From assembly GCF_021044585.1 (NCBI RefSeq), contig NZ_CP087998.1:806001-870000 (forward strand): a stretch of DNA of 64,000 bases, in the 5' to 3' direction. The notes beneath the pieces were generated by a model. It did not search any database and was not told the origin of the DNA. It worked only from the letters and a program-made list of their open reading frames with translations. Source of the DNA: Sulfurimonas sp. HSL-3221 (lineage in GTDB: Bacteria; Campylobacterota; Campylobacteria; Campylobacterales; Sulfurimonadaceae). How positions within the stretch are numbered: the first letter of the stretch is position 1; every line of letters starts with the position of its first letter. The position numbers were made by a program, and so were the translations under genes. This document shows positions 20,865 through 29,724 of this stretch, piece by piece.

Positions 20865-21803
20865 ATGAGTCAGAAAATCGCGATGGTGTTCCCGGGACAG
20901 GGGAGCCAGAGTGTCGGTATGGGCAAGGCGTTCTACGAGGCGTCGGATTATGCAAAAGAGATGGTCGAGAAGGCCAGCGACCGTATTGGGGTCGATTTCA
21001 AAGCGTTGATGTTCGAGGAGAATGAGAAACTCGATCAGACGGCCTATACCCAGCCGGCGATTCTGCTGGTGTCGATGATGGCTTATAAGCTCTTTCAGGA
21101 AGCGCGTCCGACGGCGCCGACACTGCTGCTGGGGCACTCCCTCGGCGAAGTGTCCGCCGTCTGCGCGAGCGGGGCGATCGATTACCTCGACGCCGTCGAG
21201 CTGGTGCACAAGCGCGGCCAGCTGATGCAGGGTGCGTGCGAAGGCGTCGAGGCGGGGATGATGGTCATCGTCGGTCTTGACGACGCGGCGGTCGAGACGA
21301 TCTGTACCGATGCGCGCAACAAAGAGAACAAGCAGGTCTGGCCTGCGAACTACAACCAGGACGGCCAGCTGGTCGTTGCCGGTCTCAAACCTGACCTTCA
21401 GAGCCTGGAAGCCACCTTCAAAGAAGCCGGCGCGAAACGTGCGCTGCTGCTGAACATGTCGGTCGCCAGCCACTGCCCGCTGCTCTCCGCCGCACAGGAT
21501 CCGCTGCGTGCCGAGCTGGAGAAAGTACTGCACGACCCCTTCGATGCGCCGATCATCTCCAACGTCACGGCCAAGCCGTACCACACGAAGCAGCAGGCGG
21601 TCGAGCTGCTCAGCGAACAGCTGATCTACCCGGTGCGCTACAAACAGTCCGTCGCCGCGATCTCCCCGGACGTCGACCTCGCCATCGAGTTCGGCAACGG
21701 CAAGGTCCTTGCGGGTCTTAACCGCCGTATCGCCAAAGAGATGCAGACCCTCAACGTCTTCGACATGGATTCGCTCCAGGCTACCCTCGACGCATTGTCA
21801 TGA
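20865..21803 (+). CDS. fabD: Malonyl-CoA:ACP transacylase
   Basis: 312 residues from the ATG that follows AGGAGGAG at 20856-20863. The opening IAMVFPGQGSQSVGMGKAF, the nucleophile motif GHSLGEVSAV and the catalytic histidine in VASHCPLL are present. It loads malonyl units onto acyl carrier protein. Its stop overlaps the next gene by ATGA. Confidence 0.97.
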   Translation: MSQKIAMVFPGQGSQSVGMGKAFYEASDYAKEMVEKASDRIGVDFKALMFEENEKLDQTAYTQPAILLVSMMAYKLFQEARPTAPTLLLGHSLGEVSAVCASGAIDYLDAVELVHKRGQLMQGACEGVEAGMMVIVGLDDAAVETICTDARNKENKQVWPANYNQDGQLVVAGLKPDLQSLEATFKEAGAKRALLLNMSVASHCPLLSAAQDPLRAELEKVLHDPFDAPIISNVTAKPYHTKQQAVELLSEQLIYPVRYKQSVAAISPDVDLAIEFGNGKVLAGLNRRIAKEMQTLNVFDMDSLQATLDALS

Positions 21804-22561
21804 CCGTCACACTCGTCCAGAATGCACCCCGGCTGAACCGTACGAACCTCGAGGCGTGCGAAGCGCTGGCGGCTGCCTATTCCGGACGCAACGACGTCAT
21901 CGTCTTCCCGGAACTGGCGCTCAACGGCTACCTGCTTCAGGACAAGGTCTATGAGGACGCCTGGATGCTGCCGGAACTGGAACCCCTGGCCAAAGCGAGT
22001 CTCGCCTGTGATATCGTCGTCGGGGCGGCCCTCAAAGAGAACGGTCGGACTTACAACACCGCGTGCTATTTCAGCGGCGGCGAACTGCGTCATGTCCACC
22101 GAAAACTGCACCTGCCCAATTACGGTATGTTCGAAGAGGCGCGCTACTTCTTCAGAGGGGAGCGCATCGAGGCGTTCGAAACGACATTCGGCCGGAGCGT
22201 CATGCTTGTCTGCGAGGATCTCTGGCGTGCCCAGACAATGGCCGACGTCGCGGCGCTCAAACCGGAATTCGTCTACGTGATCGCCAACTCACCGGCACGG
22301 GGTTTCGAGGAGGAGGGGCTGGCCATAGAGGGGCAGTGGGACGCGCTGCTCAAATCCCTCGCGCAGCTCTCCAACGCCTACGTCATTTTCGTCAACCGCG
22401 TCGGTTTCGAGGACGGTCTGGGCTTCTGGGGCGGCAGCCGTGTCATAACGCCGCGCGGCGAAGCGGAAGAGACGCTGCCGCTTTTTGACGAAGCCGTGAT
22501 CAGCGTAACCCCGGACCACCGTCTGCACGACGTCGAGAAGTGGCTCGCGAAGATCGACTGA
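21800..22561 (+). CDS. Carbon-nitrogen hydrolase (nitrilase superfamily)
   Basis: 253 residues with the full Glu-Lys-Cys triad of the superfamily: Glu in VFPELALNGY, Lys in HRKLHLPNYG and Cys in LVCEDLWR. Relatives hydrolyse amides, for example omega-amides or carbamoyl groups, in the cytoplasm. The substrate cannot be assigned. Translationally coupled to fabD. Confidence 0.88.
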   Translation: MTVTLVQNAPRLNRTNLEACEALAAAYSGRNDVIVFPELALNGYLLQDKVYEDAWMLPELEPLAKASLACDIVVGAALKENGRTYNTACYFSGGELRHVHRKLHLPNYGMFEEARYFFRGERIEAFETTFGRSVMLVCEDLWRAQTMADVAALKPEFVYVIANSPARGFEEEGLAIEGQWDALLKSLAQLSNAYVIFVNRVGFEDGLGFWGGSRVITPRGEAEETLPLFDEAVISVTPDHRLHDVEKWLAKID

Positions 22562-22636
22562 CACCCCTTTCCACATCGCGGCGGTAATGCCTCCGCATCT
22601 TATCCGGAAAACGTACTTCTGTTCTCTTTCGGCCCG

Positions 22637-23089
22637 CTACGCCATGCCGTGTTCGGTCAGAAACCGGTGCAGGGCATTGGCGAAAGCGTGGGCGTCTTTG
22701 GGACCGAAAGGCTTCGGTCCTCCGGTGACGACACCGCTGTCACGGATCGTCTCCATCAGGTTGCGCATTGCAAGGTACTGCTTGATATTGTCTGCGGTGT
22801 AGCGCTCCCCGCGGTGGTCGATGGCATGGGCGGCCTTGGCGAGGACCCGGTCGGCCAGAGGGATATCTGCCGTGATGACGAGGTCGCCGGGGGAGAGCAG
22901 CTCAACGATCCTGTCATCGGCGGCGTCGGCCCCTGCCTCCACGATGACCGTTTCTATCAAGGAAGAGTCTCCCAGCCGGACGGGTTTGTTCGACACAAGC
23001 ACCAGGGGCAGTTTCACCCGTTCGACGGCGCGCACCACGATGGGTTTGAGAAGGTTGGGAAAGGCGTCTCCGTCGACGTAAATGGTCAC
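22637..23089 (-). CDS. YaiI/YqxD family protein (DUF188)
   Basis: 150 residues, full length for the DUF188 family: begins IYVDGDAFPN, with VITADIPLADR in the middle and SGVVTGGPKPFGPKD near the end. Family members look like PIN-type nucleases but the biochemical role is not settled. Its start overlaps the dbpA stop, so the pair is co-translated. Confidence 0.9.
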   Translation of the reverse strand: MTIYVDGDAFPNLLKPIVVRAVERVKLPLVLVSNKPVRLGDSSLIETVIVEAGADAADDRIVELLSPGDLVITADIPLADRVLAKAAHAIDHRGERYTADNIKQYLAMRNLMETIRDSGVVTGGPKPFGPKDAHAFANALHRFLTEHGMA

Positions 23090-24465
23090 TGCGCGATCCT
23101 GACGCGGAACTTTTTGCCCTTGATCTTGCCGCGGTTCAGCTGCTGCAGGGCGGTGTCGGCGACGCCCTGCTCGACAGCGACATAGGCGAGGGTATCATGG
23201 ACGGCGATGTTGCCCACCGCTTTGCCGTCGATGCCGCCGGAAGCACAGAGGGCACCGAGTAGGTCGCCGGGCCGCAGCTTCTGTTTACGCCCGCCGTCGA
23301 TCCGCAGGACGGCGAAAGCAGGGAAAAAATGCGCGGGGTCTGCCGGCGGGAAGCCGGAGGCGTCTTCGGGGGCGAAGGGCGTCTCGCCGGCGGCAGCAAG
23401 GCGTTCGGCGGCCGGCTGCTGCTTGGGGGTAAAGAGCGTCAGGGCGACGCCGGTACTCCCAGCCCGGGCCGTGCGGCCGACGCGGTGGAGGTAGGTTTCA
23501 GGTTTTTCGGGCAGGTCGAAATTGATGACGGCACCCAGCTCCTTGATATCGAGCCCACGTGCGGCGACGTCCGTCGCGATGAGCAGCCGTATGCCGCCCA
23601 GGGCGAAACGCGTCAGCACTTCGGTGCGTTCACCCTGGCGTAGGTCGCCGTGCAGGACGGGCGCGTCGTAGCCCTGCCCGGCGAGGGCCTGCGCCAACGC
23701 ATCGCAGCCCGCCTTCGTATTGCAGAAAACGACGGCGGAGTCGGGGCTGTAATGACCGAGGAGACGCAGGAGCGTCCCAATTTTCTCCCCTTTTACCTTG
23801 AAAAAGTGCTGTGTAAGCGTCACCTCGGAAGCGCTATTATCGATCTCCACAGTCACAGGATCGCGCAGCAGCGCGGAAGCGATGGCGGCGATCGTCTCGG
23901 GGAAAGTGGCCGAAAAGAGCAGGCTCTGGCGGGAAGACGTCAGGTGCGAGGCGATCTGCATAATGGCGTCGTGAAAGCCCAGGTCCAGCATCCTGTCGGC
24001 CTCGTCGAGTACCAGGGTATGCACCTTCGAGAGCGAAAGCGTCTTTTTCCCCAGGTGATCGAGGATCCGCCCCGGGGTGCCCACGACGATGTGCGCTCCG
24101 TACTGTAGCGAGTCGCGCTGCGGTGCCAGCGGCACCCCGCCGCAGAGTGTCAGAATCTTGATGTTCGGCCGGTGGCGGGAGAGGCGTCGCAGCTCCCCGG
24201 CCACCTGTTCAGCCAGCTCACGCGTCGGACAGAGGATAAGTCCCTGAACATCCGATTCGTTCTCTGCGAGCTTCATGATCGTGCCGATCCCGAAGGCCAG
24301 GGTCTTGCCGCTGCCGGTCTGCGCGCGGACGATGGCGTCTTTGCCTTCGAGCAGTGCAGGAAGGCTTTGTTCCTGCACGGGGGTCATGCGGCGGTAGCCG
24401 AGGGCATCGAGGTTCTGCTGCAGTGCTGCGGGCAGGGGAAGAGTGGTGAAAGGCTTGGAGGTCAC
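23086..24465 (-). CDS. dbpA: ATP-dependent RNA helicase DbpA
   Basis: 459 residues. DEAD-box motifs in order: MTPVQEQSLP (Q), AQTGSGKT (I), PTRELAEQ (Ia), LDEADRM (II), FSATFP (III), ATDVAARGLD (V) and HRVGRTAR (VI). The C-terminal 75 residues match the DbpA RNA-binding domain, which directs the enzyme to hairpin 92 of 23S rRNA. It acts in late 50S assembly. Confidence 0.93.
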   Translation of the reverse strand: MTSKPFTTLPLPAALQQNLDALGYRRMTPVQEQSLPALLEGKDAIVRAQTGSGKTLAFGIGTIMKLAENESDVQGLILCPTRELAEQVAGELRRLSRHRPNIKILTLCGGVPLAPQRDSLQYGAHIVVGTPGRILDHLGKKTLSLSKVHTLVLDEADRMLDLGFHDAIMQIASHLTSSRQSLLFSATFPETIAAIASALLRDPVTVEIDNSASEVTLTQHFFKVKGEKIGTLLRLLGHYSPDSAVVFCNTKAGCDALAQALAGQGYDAPVLHGDLRQGERTEVLTRFALGGIRLLIATDVAARGLDIKELGAVINFDLPEKPETYLHRVGRTARAGSTGVALTLFTPKQQPAAERLAAAGETPFAPEDASGFPPADPAHFFPAFAVLRIDGGRKQKLRPGDLLGALCASGGIDGKAVGNIAVHDTLAYVAVEQGVADTALQQLNRGKIKGKKFRVRIAQ

Positions 24466-24573
24466 GGCGGCTCTTTGTGGCAGTATGCTCCGGGAACTTC
24501 TCCCGAAGGCGTTACGCCATTGTAGCGTATTACGCCCCTGCGCGCATTTTACCGCGCTCTGAAGCTCTTTGGC

Positions 24574-24579
24574 TATAAT
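24574..24579 (+). promoter_or_regulatory. Promoter -10 box for mtnN
   Basis: A perfect TATAAT in the context GGCTATAATTGC, 29 bases ahead of the nucleosidase start. The same GGCTATAATT core appears in front of rplU. Confidence 0.7.
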
Positions 24580-24608
24580 TGCACCAATTTTACGATGCAG
24601 GAAAAATG

Positions 24609-25340
24609 ATGAAAATTGCCATTATGGGGGCCATGGTCGAAGAGGTGGAGCCGTTCCTCGACGCCGGGGAGCACGAGCCGCTGCTCAAATACTTCAAGAA
24701 GCACAACGACGTCGAGTATGCCGGCAACCTCTACCACGAAGCCCGTTTCAAAGGGCTTGATATCGTGCTGGGCTACAGCAAAATTGGAAAGGTGAACGCG
24801 GCCCTGACCGCCGCGACAATGCTGGAGAAGTTCGGCTGCGAGATGCTGCTCTTCACCGGGGTGGCGGGTGCGGTGAACCCTGAACTGAAAATCGGCGATC
24901 TGATCGCTGCGACGCAACTGTGCCAGCATGACCTTGACATCACGGCGTTCGGTCACCCGCACGGGTTTGTGCCCGAAGGCAAGGTCTACGTTGAACCGTC
25001 CCGTGAGCTTCTGCATATGGCCAGAAGCGTGGCCGAGGAGAAGGGGATCGAACTCAAAGGGGGGATCATCGCGACCGGCGACCAGTTCATCGCGGACACG
25101 GAGCGTAAAGCGTGGATTGAGAAGACGTTCGAGGCGGACGCCATCGAAATGGAGGGGGCGGCCGTTGCCGTCGTCTGCGATGCGATGCAGGTTCCCTTCT
25201 TCGTGCTGCGCGCAATCAGCGATGCCGCCGACATGGACGCGACGTTCGATTTCGACGAATTTCTGAAGCACTCATCACAGGTCAGCAGCAGTTTCGTCAT
25301 GGGGATGCTGGAGAAGATCGCCGCCGCCCATGGTCAGTAA
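24609..25340 (+). CDS. mtnN: 5'-methylthioadenosine / S-adenosylhomocysteine (aminofutalosine) nucleosidase
   Basis: 243 residues from the second of two adjacent ATGs, which has the better distance from the GCAGGA site. Motifs IMGAMVEEVEP, TGVAGAVNPELKIGD and EMEGAAVA are those of MTAN. In Campylobacterota this enzyme also cleaves 6-amino-6-deoxyfutalosine for menaquinone synthesis; applying that here is from family knowledge. The end overlaps the next gene by 11 nt. Confidence 0.93.
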   Translation: MKIAIMGAMVEEVEPFLDAGEHEPLLKYFKKHNDVEYAGNLYHEARFKGLDIVLGYSKIGKVNAALTAATMLEKFGCEMLLFTGVAGAVNPELKIGDLIAATQLCQHDLDITAFGHPHGFVPEGKVYVEPSRELLHMARSVAEEKGIELKGGIIATGDQFIADTERKAWIEKTFEADAIEMEGAAVAVVCDAMQVPFFVLRAISDAADMDATFDFDEFLKHSSQVSSSFVMGMLEKIAAAHGQ

Positions 25341-26079
25341 AAAAATCATGCGGCAGCTCGGCCGCACCAACGCCGCGTTCAACCTGGTCGAGGAGGGGGA
25401 CCGCATCCTCGTCGGCCTCTCAGGGGGAAAAGACTCCCTGACCCTCGTGCATGCCATGAAAGAGCAGCAGCGCCGCGCCCCTTTCAACTTCGAGATAATC
25501 GCCGTAACCGTTGCTTATGGCATGGGGGAGGATTTTTCCGCGCTGATCGAACACTGCCGGGCCCACGGCATCGAGCATCACATCCACGATACGAACATCT
25601 ACGACACGGCCAAAGAGAAGATCCGCAAAAACTCCTCGTACTGCAGTTTTTTCTCGCGGATGCGCCGCGGGTCGCTCTACAGCGCCGCAGAGAAGTTCGG
25701 CTGCAACAAGGTGGCCCTGGGGCACCACCTCGATGACGCGGCCGAAAGCTTTTTTATGAACCTGATCTACAACGGGCACCTGCGTTCACTCGCCCCGAAG
25801 TACCGGGCGGACAACGGCCTCATCGTCATCCGCCCCTTGATCCAGATGCGCGAACGCCAGCTCGCGGCCGCCGCGCACGACAACGACTGGCCGACCATCG
25901 GCGACGAGGCGTGCCCCTCCATGCGCTTCGACGTCAAAATGCCCTACGCACGCGCCGAGATGAAGACGATGCTCTCGGAGATGGAGGGGAAATACCCCGA
26001 CCTCTTCACATCGATCAACGCGGCCTTCGGCCATATCTCCGACGACAGCTTTTTCGACCCGGAGCGTTTCGCGCTTTAG
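25330..26079 (+). CDS. TtcA-family tRNA-thiolation-type PP-loop ATPase
   Basis: 249 residues with the PP-loop SGGKDSLTLVHAMK and the GHHLDDAAESFFMN segment of TtcA-like proteins, which install 2-thiocytidine at tRNA position 32 with an iron-sulfur cluster. In the E. coli enzyme the cluster ligands include a CxxC pair before RLRRG; here the matching stretch reads CSFFSRMRRG, so the second cysteine is replaced by phenylalanine. A single cysteine remains in EACPS. It is therefore a variant whose chemistry may differ. Convergent with the next gene, overlapping by 4 nt. Confidence 0.82.
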   Translation: MVSKKIMRQLGRTNAAFNLVEEGDRILVGLSGGKDSLTLVHAMKEQQRRAPFNFEIIAVTVAYGMGEDFSALIEHCRAHGIEHHIHDTNIYDTAKEKIRKNSSYCSFFSRMRRGSLYSAAEKFGCNKVALGHHLDDAAESFFMNLIYNGHLRSLAPKYRADNGLIVIRPLIQMRERQLAAAAHDNDWPTIGDEACPSMRFDVKMPYARAEMKTMLSEMEGKYPDLFTSINAAFGHISDDSFFDPERFAL

Positions 26080-26561
26080 GAGTGCTTTCGGGCACGGTGC
26101 CGATGCACGGAGACGATCCAGAGGCGCTGGACCAGGTAGTAGCCCGACACCGCAAAGAGGGTGGAGTAGAAGAGAGCCCCCGTATAGAGCGGCGCGACGA
26201 TCTCCTCGAAATGCGCTTCGAACCACTCCAGGCTGACGGCGACGTGGGGCAGATCGTGCATGCCCAGCAGGAAGCCGCCGGTTTTATACTCGACATAGTA
26301 GATAAAGGGCATCGTCGCCGGGTTGGTGATCCAGACCAGGGCGATAGAGAGCGGCAGGTTGAAGCGGAAAAGCGGCTGCAGCAGTACGATGGCGACCATC
26401 TGGGCGGGCATCGGGATAAAGGCGATAAAGAGGCCGACAAGAACGCCTTTTGCAACTGCATGTCTGTTCACGCTTAAAAAGGCGCGGGGTATCTTGTACT
26501 TCGTAATGACGTCGGCATACTTATCATTGAAGCGGCTGCGTTTGAAAAACCGTCGGATCAT
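26076..26561 (-). CDS. DUF2062 membrane protein
   Basis: 161 residues. The family pattern is a basic N-terminus followed by a membrane region with KGVLVGLFIAFIPMPAQM and WITNPATMPFIYYVEYKTG, then a C-terminal membrane helix. Function is unknown; it is sometimes near envelope glycosyltransferases. A TATAAT in minus orientation near 26590 is its likely promoter. Confidence 0.85.
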   Translation of the reverse strand: MIRRFFKRSRFNDKYADVITKYKIPRAFLSVNRHAVAKGVLVGLFIAFIPMPAQMVAIVLLQPLFRFNLPLSIALVWITNPATMPFIYYVEYKTGGFLLGMHDLPHVAVSLEWFEAHFEEIVAPLYTGALFYSTLFAVSGYYLVQRLWIVSVHRHRARKHS

Positions 26562-26653
26562 GCCGTCACCCCGTGGAAAAGTCGCAGTATTATAACTGCT
26601 TTAACGAAATTGGCTATTAATACAGGAATAAAATTCGTTTAAATGATAGCCGA

Positions 26654-26659
26654 TATAAT
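26654..26659 (+). promoter_or_regulatory. Promoter -10 box for the rhodanese gene
   Basis: TATAAT in an AT-rich gap (26590-26700), 42 bases before the rhodanese ATG, which has AAGGGAAGAT as its ribosome binding site. Confidence 0.65.
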
Positions 26660-26701
26660 TTTGCCTAATTTTTATAACCTAATGATTTCAAAGGGAAGAT
26701 A

Positions 26702-27049
26702 ATGTCAAGTCTTAACGTATATCCGGACAAAGAGCTGCTGGAAAACTCCGATATGGTCGTCGTCGATATCCGCACCGAGATGGAGTGGATGCAAACGGGC
26801 GTCGTTCCGGGATGTAAAACGGTCACCTTTTTCCAGATGGATGGCAGCTACGATGCGGAAGGCTTTATGAAGGCGATGGACGAACTCGGCGGCAAAGAGA
26901 AAGAGATCGGCTTCATCTGCCGCACCGGTTCCCGTACGGCGCAGGTCGCCATGTTCATGAAGCAGCAGGGCTACAACGTCAAGAACCTCGCCGGCGGCGT
27001 CATGAAGCTGATGAGCGAGGGATACGAGCTCGTTCCCTACAAGGGCTGA
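26702..27049 (+). CDS. Single-domain rhodanese
   Basis: 115 residues: one rhodanese domain with VVVDIRTEMEW at the start and the active-site loop CRTGSRTAQVA containing the catalytic cysteine near residue 76. It would carry persulfide sulfur. In a sulfur-metabolising organism this may be sulfur trafficking, but many roles are possible. No signal peptide. It converges with the next gene. Confidence 0.9.
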   Translation: MSSLNVYPDKELLENSDMVVVDIRTEMEWMQTGVVPGCKTVTFFQMDGSYDAEGFMKAMDELGGKEKEIGFICRTGSRTAQVAMFMKQQGYNVKNLAGGVMKLMSEGYELVPYKG

Positions 27050-27498
27050 TCGCCCTCCCGGGCCGAAACAAACTCGCTGCGCAGCTCTCCGAAGAGCCGC
27101 AAGATACTCTCCTGGTAGGCGGTCACGTCGGGATCGTCCTGGCATGTGAGCAGCGGCTCCAGCTGGGCCAGATCGATCTTCAGCGCGTAGCGCGGCACGG
27201 AACGGAGGTCGCGGATGATATCGTCGACCAGTGCATCGATGTCGAGCCCGTTGTTTTTCAGGACCTTTTCCACCATCTCCCGCGTCGTCAGTACCAGCGT
27301 ATTTGAACGGTCCTCGTCGTTGTAGATCTTCATCCCCGCCTCTTTGACAACATCGAATTCACACTCGTTCGCTTCGTTGTCGGCCGAGATGAGCGCGGCA
27401 AAAAGTTTGGCACGGAACTCAAGCGAGCTGTGGTGATAGAGGAAAAGCTCCCGGAACGCGTTGAAGAGAAAATATTTGAAGCTGAAGCGGATCGCCAT
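27037..27498 (-). CDS. Conserved-looking protein of unknown function
   Basis: 153 residues from an internal ATG at 27498, with AAGGGG about 11 bases upstream; the frame is open further. It is largely helical and acidic, beginning MAIRFSFKYFLFNAFRELF and having no signal or membrane segment after that. I do not recognise the family. TATAAT in minus orientation at 27529-27534 is its probable -10 box. It overlaps the rhodanese gene end by 13 nt. Confidence 0.65.
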   Translation of the reverse strand: MAIRFSFKYFLFNAFRELFLYHHSSLEFRAKLFAALISADNEANECEFDVVKEAGMKIYNDEDRSNTLVLTTREMVEKVLKNNGLDIDALVDDIIRDLRSVPRYALKIDLAQLEPLLTCQDDPDVTAYQESILRLFGELRSEFVSAREGDQPL

Positions 27499-27538
27499 CT
27501 CGTCGCTACCCCTTAAGGCATTTGGGATATTATACTGC

Positions 27539-28453
27539 ATGCAATATTTCAGGGCACTTTTCCTCGCCGTTTTTTTCATACTCTTTTCGGGCTGCTCCCA
27601 CCCCCAGGCCACATTGCAGCACACGCTGCCGAAGCCGTGCGGCGTTTACGATATGAAACAGGCCGCCTGTATCGGCGATGCGGAACTGACGGCACGCCTC
27701 TCGCCCTACCGGGTGCTCTTTGTCGGGGACCATCACGCCAGCGAAGCGATGCACAGACGTTTTGCCGGCGTGTTGAGCCGCCTGGGCGAAAACGGGCGCC
27801 GTCTCCTGCTGGCCAACGAATGGTTCACCCCGGAGGATGACGACCTCCTATCACGCTACGCGCGCGGTACATATGACGGAAACTTCACCGCCGAGATCGG
27901 CTGGAAAACGAAAGCGGGCTACCCCTTTTCATTGTACGAGCCCATCTATAAAAGCATCGTGGAAGCGGGGGGGACGCTCTACGGTATCAATATGGACAAG
28001 CCCTTTCAAAAAGCTGTCTCGGACGGTAATCTCAGCGCCATGTCCGAGGATGAACAAGCGTTCTTCAAGCATCTCGATCTAAACTTGAGTGCGCACAAGG
28101 CGATGTTGGCGCCCTTTTTCGCCCATTGCCACGCGAAGCAGGAGGGTGAGGACGCACAGCAGTGCCGGGAACGGATGTACCGGGTGCAGGTGGCGTGGGA
28201 CAGCTATATGGGAGAGCAGAGTGCAGGGCTCGCCGCCACACGCCTGCAGGCCCCGGAAGATCTGCTTGTTGTCTTTGCCGGGGCGTTCCATATAGCCTAC
28301 GGCCTGGGGATCAGCGCCCGCTTTGCCCGCCGCAGCGCCGAGCCTTACGCGACGATCCTCCCCGTACCCGCGGGCAGCACCGAAGCCGACGTCGGCGAAG
28401 CGGATTACCTGCTGTTCTATACACCCGACGCACCTCCCAAGGAGACAGAATGA
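27539..28453 (+). CDS. ChaN-family lipoprotein
   Basis: 304 residues from the ATG at 27539, which puts a lipoprotein signal at the front (AVFFILFSGCS, acylated cysteine near residue 20). The body matches the ChaN/haem-binding-uptake family: VLFVGDHHASEAMHRRF, LLLANEWFTPEDDDLL and VFAGAFHIAYGLG. ChaN of Campylobacter binds haem in pairs and may assist iron uptake. Its -10 region (around 27528-27536) lies against the start codon and overlaps the divergent promoter. Confidence 0.82.
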   Translation: MQYFRALFLAVFFILFSGCSHPQATLQHTLPKPCGVYDMKQAACIGDAELTARLSPYRVLFVGDHHASEAMHRRFAGVLSRLGENGRRLLLANEWFTPEDDDLLSRYARGTYDGNFTAEIGWKTKAGYPFSLYEPIYKSIVEAGGTLYGINMDKPFQKAVSDGNLSAMSEDEQAFFKHLDLNLSAHKAMLAPFFAHCHAKQEGEDAQQCRERMYRVQVAWDSYMGEQSAGLAATRLQAPEDLLVVFAGAFHIAYGLGISARFARRSAEPYATILPVPAGSTEADVGEADYLLFYTPDAPPKETE

Positions 28454-29724
28454 CGCACGAATCAAAGCGAATCTACGGCTGGGCGCTGTATGACTGGGCC
28501 AATTCCGCCTATGCCACCACGGTGATGGCCGGGTTCTTCCCGCTCTTTTTCAAAGCCTTCTACAGTGCCGATACCGATGCGACGCTCTCGACGGCCCAGC
28601 TCGGGGTTGCTAACGCGGTTTCGAGCATTATCGTCGTACTGCTGGCACCGCTGCTCGGGGCCATCGCCGACGCCGGCGGCATCCGCAAGCGTTTCTTGCT
28701 GCTTTTTGCGTTCCTGGGCATCCTGATGAGCGCCGCGCTCGCCCTGGTCGGGAAGGGGCAGTGGGAGCTAGCCGCATTCATCTATGTTCTGGGGAACATC
28801 GGTTTTATGGGCTCGAACATTTTTTATGACGCCTTTCTCCCCTCGGTCACCTCGGAGGAGCGTTTCGACAAGGTCTCCGGGCTGGGGTATGCGCTGGGGT
28901 ATCTCGGCGGCGGGATCCTTTTTGCGCTGAATGTGGCGATGGTGCAGCAGCCCGAGTGGTTCGGGCTTGCCGATGCGGCGGCAGGCGTGAAAGCCTCTTT
29001 TGTCTCCGTTGCGCTCTGGTGGATGCTCTTCGCACTGCCCTTCGTCCTCTGGGTCAAGGAGAAGCGCAATACCCGCAAAATCGGCACGGTGACCCTCACG
29101 GTGCTCGGGTACCGGCGCCTGATGCGTACGTTTCACAAGATCAAGCATCTCAGGGGACTTTTCCTGTTCCTCGTCGCTTACTGGTTCTACATCGACGGAG
29201 TCGACACGATCATCCGGATGGCCGTCGATTACGGCATGGCCATTGGTTTCGAAGCCGGGGACCTGATCAAAGCCCTGCTGCTGGTGCAGTTCGTTGGGTT
29301 CCCGGCGACGATCCTCGTTGCAAAGCTGGCGCAGATGTGGGATACGAAAAAGGCGATCTACCTTACCCTCGGCTTTTATGTCCTGATCGCCATACTGGCA
29401 GCCTTCATGCACGACGTCAGCTCCTTCTACCTGCTCGCGGCGATGATCGCGCTGGTACAAGGCGGTATCCAGGCGATGAGCCGTTCGTACTACTCGAAAA
29501 TGATCCCGGCGGAGTATGCGGCGGAGTTCTTCGGCTTTTACAATTTTCTCGGCAAGTTCGCCACGGTTTTGGGGCCGCTGCTCATCGGTGCGGTCGCTCT
29601 GGCGACGGAGAGCTCCCGGGCGGGGATCGCTTCGGTCGCGGTCTTTTTCGTGATCGGCGCGCTTCTGCTCTATATGGTCGATGAAAAAGCGGTGGCGGAG
29701 GAGGTCAGGGGCGCGATGCGCTAA
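28450..29724 (+). CDS. MFS transporter, UMF1/Atg22-like
   Basis: 424 residues from the ATG that overlaps the ChaN-like stop (ATGA); the frame is open far upstream inside that gene, but the family begins at RIYGWALYDWANSAYATTV. About 12 membrane segments are visible. The substrate is unknown; fungal relatives move amino acids out of vacuoles. The 3' end overlaps convergent mutY by 20 nt. Confidence 0.88.
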   Translation: MTHESKRIYGWALYDWANSAYATTVMAGFFPLFFKAFYSADTDATLSTAQLGVANAVSSIIVVLLAPLLGAIADAGGIRKRFLLLFAFLGILMSAALALVGKGQWELAAFIYVLGNIGFMGSNIFYDAFLPSVTSEERFDKVSGLGYALGYLGGGILFALNVAMVQQPEWFGLADAAAGVKASFVSVALWWMLFALPFVLWVKEKRNTRKIGTVTLTVLGYRRLMRTFHKIKHLRGLFLFLVAYWFYIDGVDTIIRMAVDYGMAIGFEAGDLIKALLLVQFVGFPATILVAKLAQMWDTKKAIYLTLGFYVLIAILAAFMHDVSSFYLLAAMIALVQGGIQAMSRSYYSKMIPAEYAAEFFGFYNFLGKFATVLGPLLIGAVALATESSRAGIASVAVFFVIGALLLYMVDEKAVAEEVRGAMR

